Positions 5,712 through 7,410 of a DNA stretch of 7,410 bases are shown here, in pieces; position 1 is the first letter of the stretch, and the number at the start of each line of letters is the position of its first letter. Location: positions 1 through 7,410 of the forward strand of contig JAIVGT010000232.1 in the NCBI GenBank assembly GCA_020201485.1, read 5' to 3'. Position numbers and translations under genes: made by a program. Source of the stretch: Halobacteriales archaeon (GTDB taxonomy: Archaea; Thermoplasmatota; SW-10-69-26; JACQPN01; JAIVGT01). The notes beneath the pieces were generated by a model that had not been told where the DNA came from, searched no databases, and was given only the letters and a program-made list of their open reading frames with translations.

Positions 5712-6922
5712 GTGCCCATCGCGTTCAGCTTCACCGAGCAGCAGGAGCTGTGGCGGCGCTCCCTCCGGGGCTTCCTCGAGGACGAGGTCCAGCCGCTCCT
5801 CCCGCAGCTCAAGCAGTACGAGGAGAAGCACGAGTTCCCCTGGCCCCTGGTGAAGAAGCTCGCCGCGCAGGGCCTGCTCGGCGTGCCCATCCCCCCGCAG
5901 TACGGAGGAGCCGGGCTGGGCGAGGTGGGCTACTGCATCCTCATGGAGGAGCTGGTCCGGACCGACACCTCCCTCGCCACCATCGTCGGCGCGCACACGG
6001 GCATCGCCATGCAGCCGCTCTACCTCTTCGGCACGGAGGAGCAGCGGCAGCGCCACCTGCCCCGCATGTGCCGGGGCGAGTCCATCGGCGCGTTCTGCCT
6101 CACCGAGCCCCAGGCGGGGAGCGACGCGGCGAACCTGAAGGTCACGGCCGTGCGCAAGGGCGGCGAGTGGAGCATCAGCGGCACGAAGCTGTACGTGACG
6201 AACGGCGACGTCGCCGACGTGTGCATCGTCATGGCCCTGACCGACCCGGCGCTCGGCGCGCGCGGCGGCGTCACGGCGTTCCTCGTGGAGAAGCAGCGCG
6301 GCGGGTACATCGTGGGCAGCGTGGAGGACAAGATGGGCATCCGGGGCTCGACCACCGCCGAGCTCGTCTTCGACGACTGCCGCGTGCCCGACGCGAACGT
6401 CCTCGGCGACGTGGGCCTGGGCTTCATCGTCGCCCTGACGGCGCTCGACGGCGGGCGCGTCGGCCTGGCCGCGGGCACGCTCGGCGGCGCGCGCGGCTCG
6501 CTGGAGATGATGGTGCGCGCCGCGCGCGCCCGGCACGCGCTGGGCGAGGACGTGGGCGCGATGCAGCAGCTCCAGAACGCCATCGCCGACACCGCCATGG
6601 ACATCCACATGGCGCAGATGGCCGTGTACAGCGCGGCGCAGGAAGTGGGCGAGTACTACGAGCTCATCGCGCACAAGCAGAAGGTCCCGAAGGAGATGCG
6701 CGACCGCGTCAGCTCCCACGCCGGCATCGTCAAGGCCTTCGGCAGCGAGGCGGCGAGCCGGGCCATCGACCGCACCGTGCAAGCGTTGGGCCCGTATGGC
6801 GGCCTGGAGGCGTGGCAGGCGGAGAAGCACTTCCGCGACGCGGTCATCGCCGAGATCTTCGAGGGCACGAACGAGATCCAGCGGTTCATCATCGCCCGCG
6901 ACCTCCTCGGCCTCGGGGGGTT
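5712..6922 (+). CDS. Acyl-CoA dehydrogenase, GTG start, no stop codon at the expected end
   Basis: Reading from GTG at 5712 gives VPIAFSFTEQQELWRRSLRG, a standard acyl-CoA dehydrogenase N-terminus. The enzyme is an FAD flavoprotein that puts a trans-2,3 double bond into acyl-CoA and passes the electrons to ETF. Visible: the N-terminal helical domain with GLLGVPIPPQYGGAGLG (about 55-71), the FAD signature CLTEPQAGSDAAN (129-141), the central beta domain with I-S-G-T-K-L-Y-V-T-N-G, the GFIVALTALDGGRVGLAAGT helix region, and the C-terminal E-K-H-F-R-D-A-V-I-A-E-I-F-E-G-T-N-E-I-Q-R. E384 in FEGTNEIQR is the expected catalytic base of short- and medium-chain members. Residue 403 is about where the family ends, but there is no stop: the frame stays open to the window end with arginine- and serine-rich nonsense. 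Its last 123 bp recur at 7288-7410. A GGAAG five bases... weakly placed near the start (5704-5708) is the only ribosome-binding candidate. Chain length unclear in the family. Confidence 0.9.
6800..6922 (+). repeat. Exact 123-bp direct repeat, copy 1 (dehydrogenase C-terminus)
   Basis: This copy encodes the last 40 or so residues of the acyl-CoA dehydrogenase in its proper frame. It is identical, base for base, to 7288-7410, at an offset of 488 bp. The identity starts at C6800 (the preceding bases differ) and stops where copy 2 meets the end of the window. Confidence 0.95.
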
Positions 6923-7410
6923 GTGCCCATCGGCGAGCCGGGCGTGTCGCGCGGCCAGCTCGTCCACGAGGGCATGGCCTGGGGCCTGCCGGCGAGCGAG
7001 CGGCGCGTCGTCGCCGCGGCGGCCATCGCCGGGCGCGCCTTGGGCGCGGAGCCGCTCGCGCTCGCCCTCGGCCCCGCGGCGGCGCGCGCCGGCCTGCGGG
7101 AAGCGCTGGCCCTCGGCGCGAAGCGCGCCGTGCTCGTGGAATCGGAACTGCCGCGTCTCGACGCGCTCGTCACCGCCCGCGCGCTCGCCCGAGCGGCGCA
7201 GCGCCTCGGCGCGCAGCTGGTCTTCGCCGGGTCGGCGAGCGCGGACGCGGAGCAGGGCGTGCTCGGCCCGATGCTCGCGGAGCTGCTCGGCCTGGAGGCG
7301 TGGCAGGCGGAGAAGCACTTCCGCGACGCGGTCATCGCCGAGATCTTCGAGGGCACGAACGAGATCCAGCGGTTCATCATCGCCCGCGACCTCCTCGGCC
7401 TCGGGGGGTT
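6923..7410 (+). CDS. Electron transfer flavoprotein beta-subunit fragment, joined in frame to a copied dehydrogenase tail
   Basis: From GTG at 6923 the frame gives VPIGEPGV and then GQLVHEGMAWGL, REALALGAKRAVLV (59-72), D-A-L-V-T-A-R-A-L-A (80-89), LVFAGSASADAEQG (99-112) and LGPMLAELLG (114-123). This is the first half of an ETF beta-subunit, whose family has REAL-x-x-GA-x-RA-x-L-V and a G-x-VGP-x-LAE-x-LG motif. ETF shuttles electrons from acyl-CoA dehydrogenases to the respiratory chain, which fits its place directly behind one. About eight N-terminal residues (the usual M-K-I-x-V-x-V-K strand) are missing. After residue 123 the ETF sequence stops, and the frame continues as the exact dehydrogenase C-terminus LEAWQAEKHFRDA to the window edge. 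The AMP/FAD-binding second half is absent. ETF-beta fits better than ETF-alpha because of the REALALGA and GPMLAELLG motifs. As it stands, the product is chimeric. Confidence 0.75.
   Translation, partial: MPIGEPGVSRGQLVHEGMAWGLPASERRVVAAAAIAGRALGAEPLALALGPAAARAGLREALALGAKRAVLVESELPRLDALVTARALARAAQRLGAQLVFAGSASADAEQGVLGPMLAELLGLEAWQAEKHFRDAVIAEIFEGTNEIQRFIIARDLLGLGG
7288..7410 (+). repeat. Exact 123-bp direct repeat, copy 2, ending at the last base
   Basis: Identical to 6800-6922, but fused after the ETF-beta motif LGPMLAELLG and read in frame 2 of the window instead of frame 3. The junction falls in the short shared sequence CGGCCTGG, which both genes could supply. The repeat reaching exactly to the end is typical of a contig whose assembly path re-entered sequence already used. 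Confidence 0.95.

Noticed and set aside
5598..6830. A 410-codon minus-strand frame
   Set aside because: It is antisense to a fully recognisable acyl-CoA dehydrogenase and consists of His-, Arg- and Ala-rich sequence typical of shadow frames in GC-rich DNA.
6656..7380. Two overlapping minus-strand frames that share an identical opening segment
   Set aside because: The identity merely reflects the 123-bp direct repeat read on the other strand; both are shadows of the dehydrogenase tail and the ETF fragment.

Overview
The window reads as one short, GC-rich stretch of archaeal DNA, probably a metagenome contig. The archaeal assignment rests on one gene, a frame-broken archaellin-like protein at 1421-2025; archaellins are not found in bacteria. 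The proteins are not strongly acidic, so a haloarchaeon is unlikely. A high-GC heterotrophic lineage such as Thermoplasmatota would fit, but that is inference. Genes outside the middle section use almost only G or C at third codon positions.

Layout. (1) 1-1353, minus strand: a tight three-gene operon of two tandem DUF1905/YdeI-family paralogues followed by an SRPBCC (AHSA1-type) protein that runs off the left edge. A perfect inverted repeat (1366-1381) lies 12 bp upstream of its first start codon, in a 67-bp divergent gap. (2) 1421-2797, plus strand: the archaellin-like gene with one frameshift near 1743, then a secreted zinc carboxypeptidase (M14) cut off before its catalytic glutamate. (3) 2798-5523: a section with visibly lower GC and looser third-codon choice. 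It starts with about 540 bp without a convincing gene, followed by two convergent secreted proteins, a jelly-roll (LamG-like) protein and a seven-repeat PQQ-type beta-propeller, sharing a strong hairpin terminator. (4) 5712-7410, plus strand: an acyl-CoA dehydrogenase starting at GTG, then a piece of electron transfer flavoprotein beta-subunit. These two would work together in fatty-acid or amino-acid oxidation, the dehydrogenase passing electrons to ETF.

The right end is structurally abnormal. A 123-bp segment encoding the dehydrogenase C-terminus (6800-6922) recurs exactly at 7288-7410 and ends at the last base. It brackets an ETF-beta fragment lacking both its N-terminus and its second half. 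The dehydrogenase also lacks a stop codon where its family ends. An assembly loop is the likeliest cause.

I see no tRNA, rRNA, CRISPR array, recognisable transposase or phage gene, and no convincing new defence or mobile system. The points most worth checking are the divergent operator, the frame-broken orphan archaellin, the truncated peptidase at the edge of the lower-GC section, and the terminal repeat.
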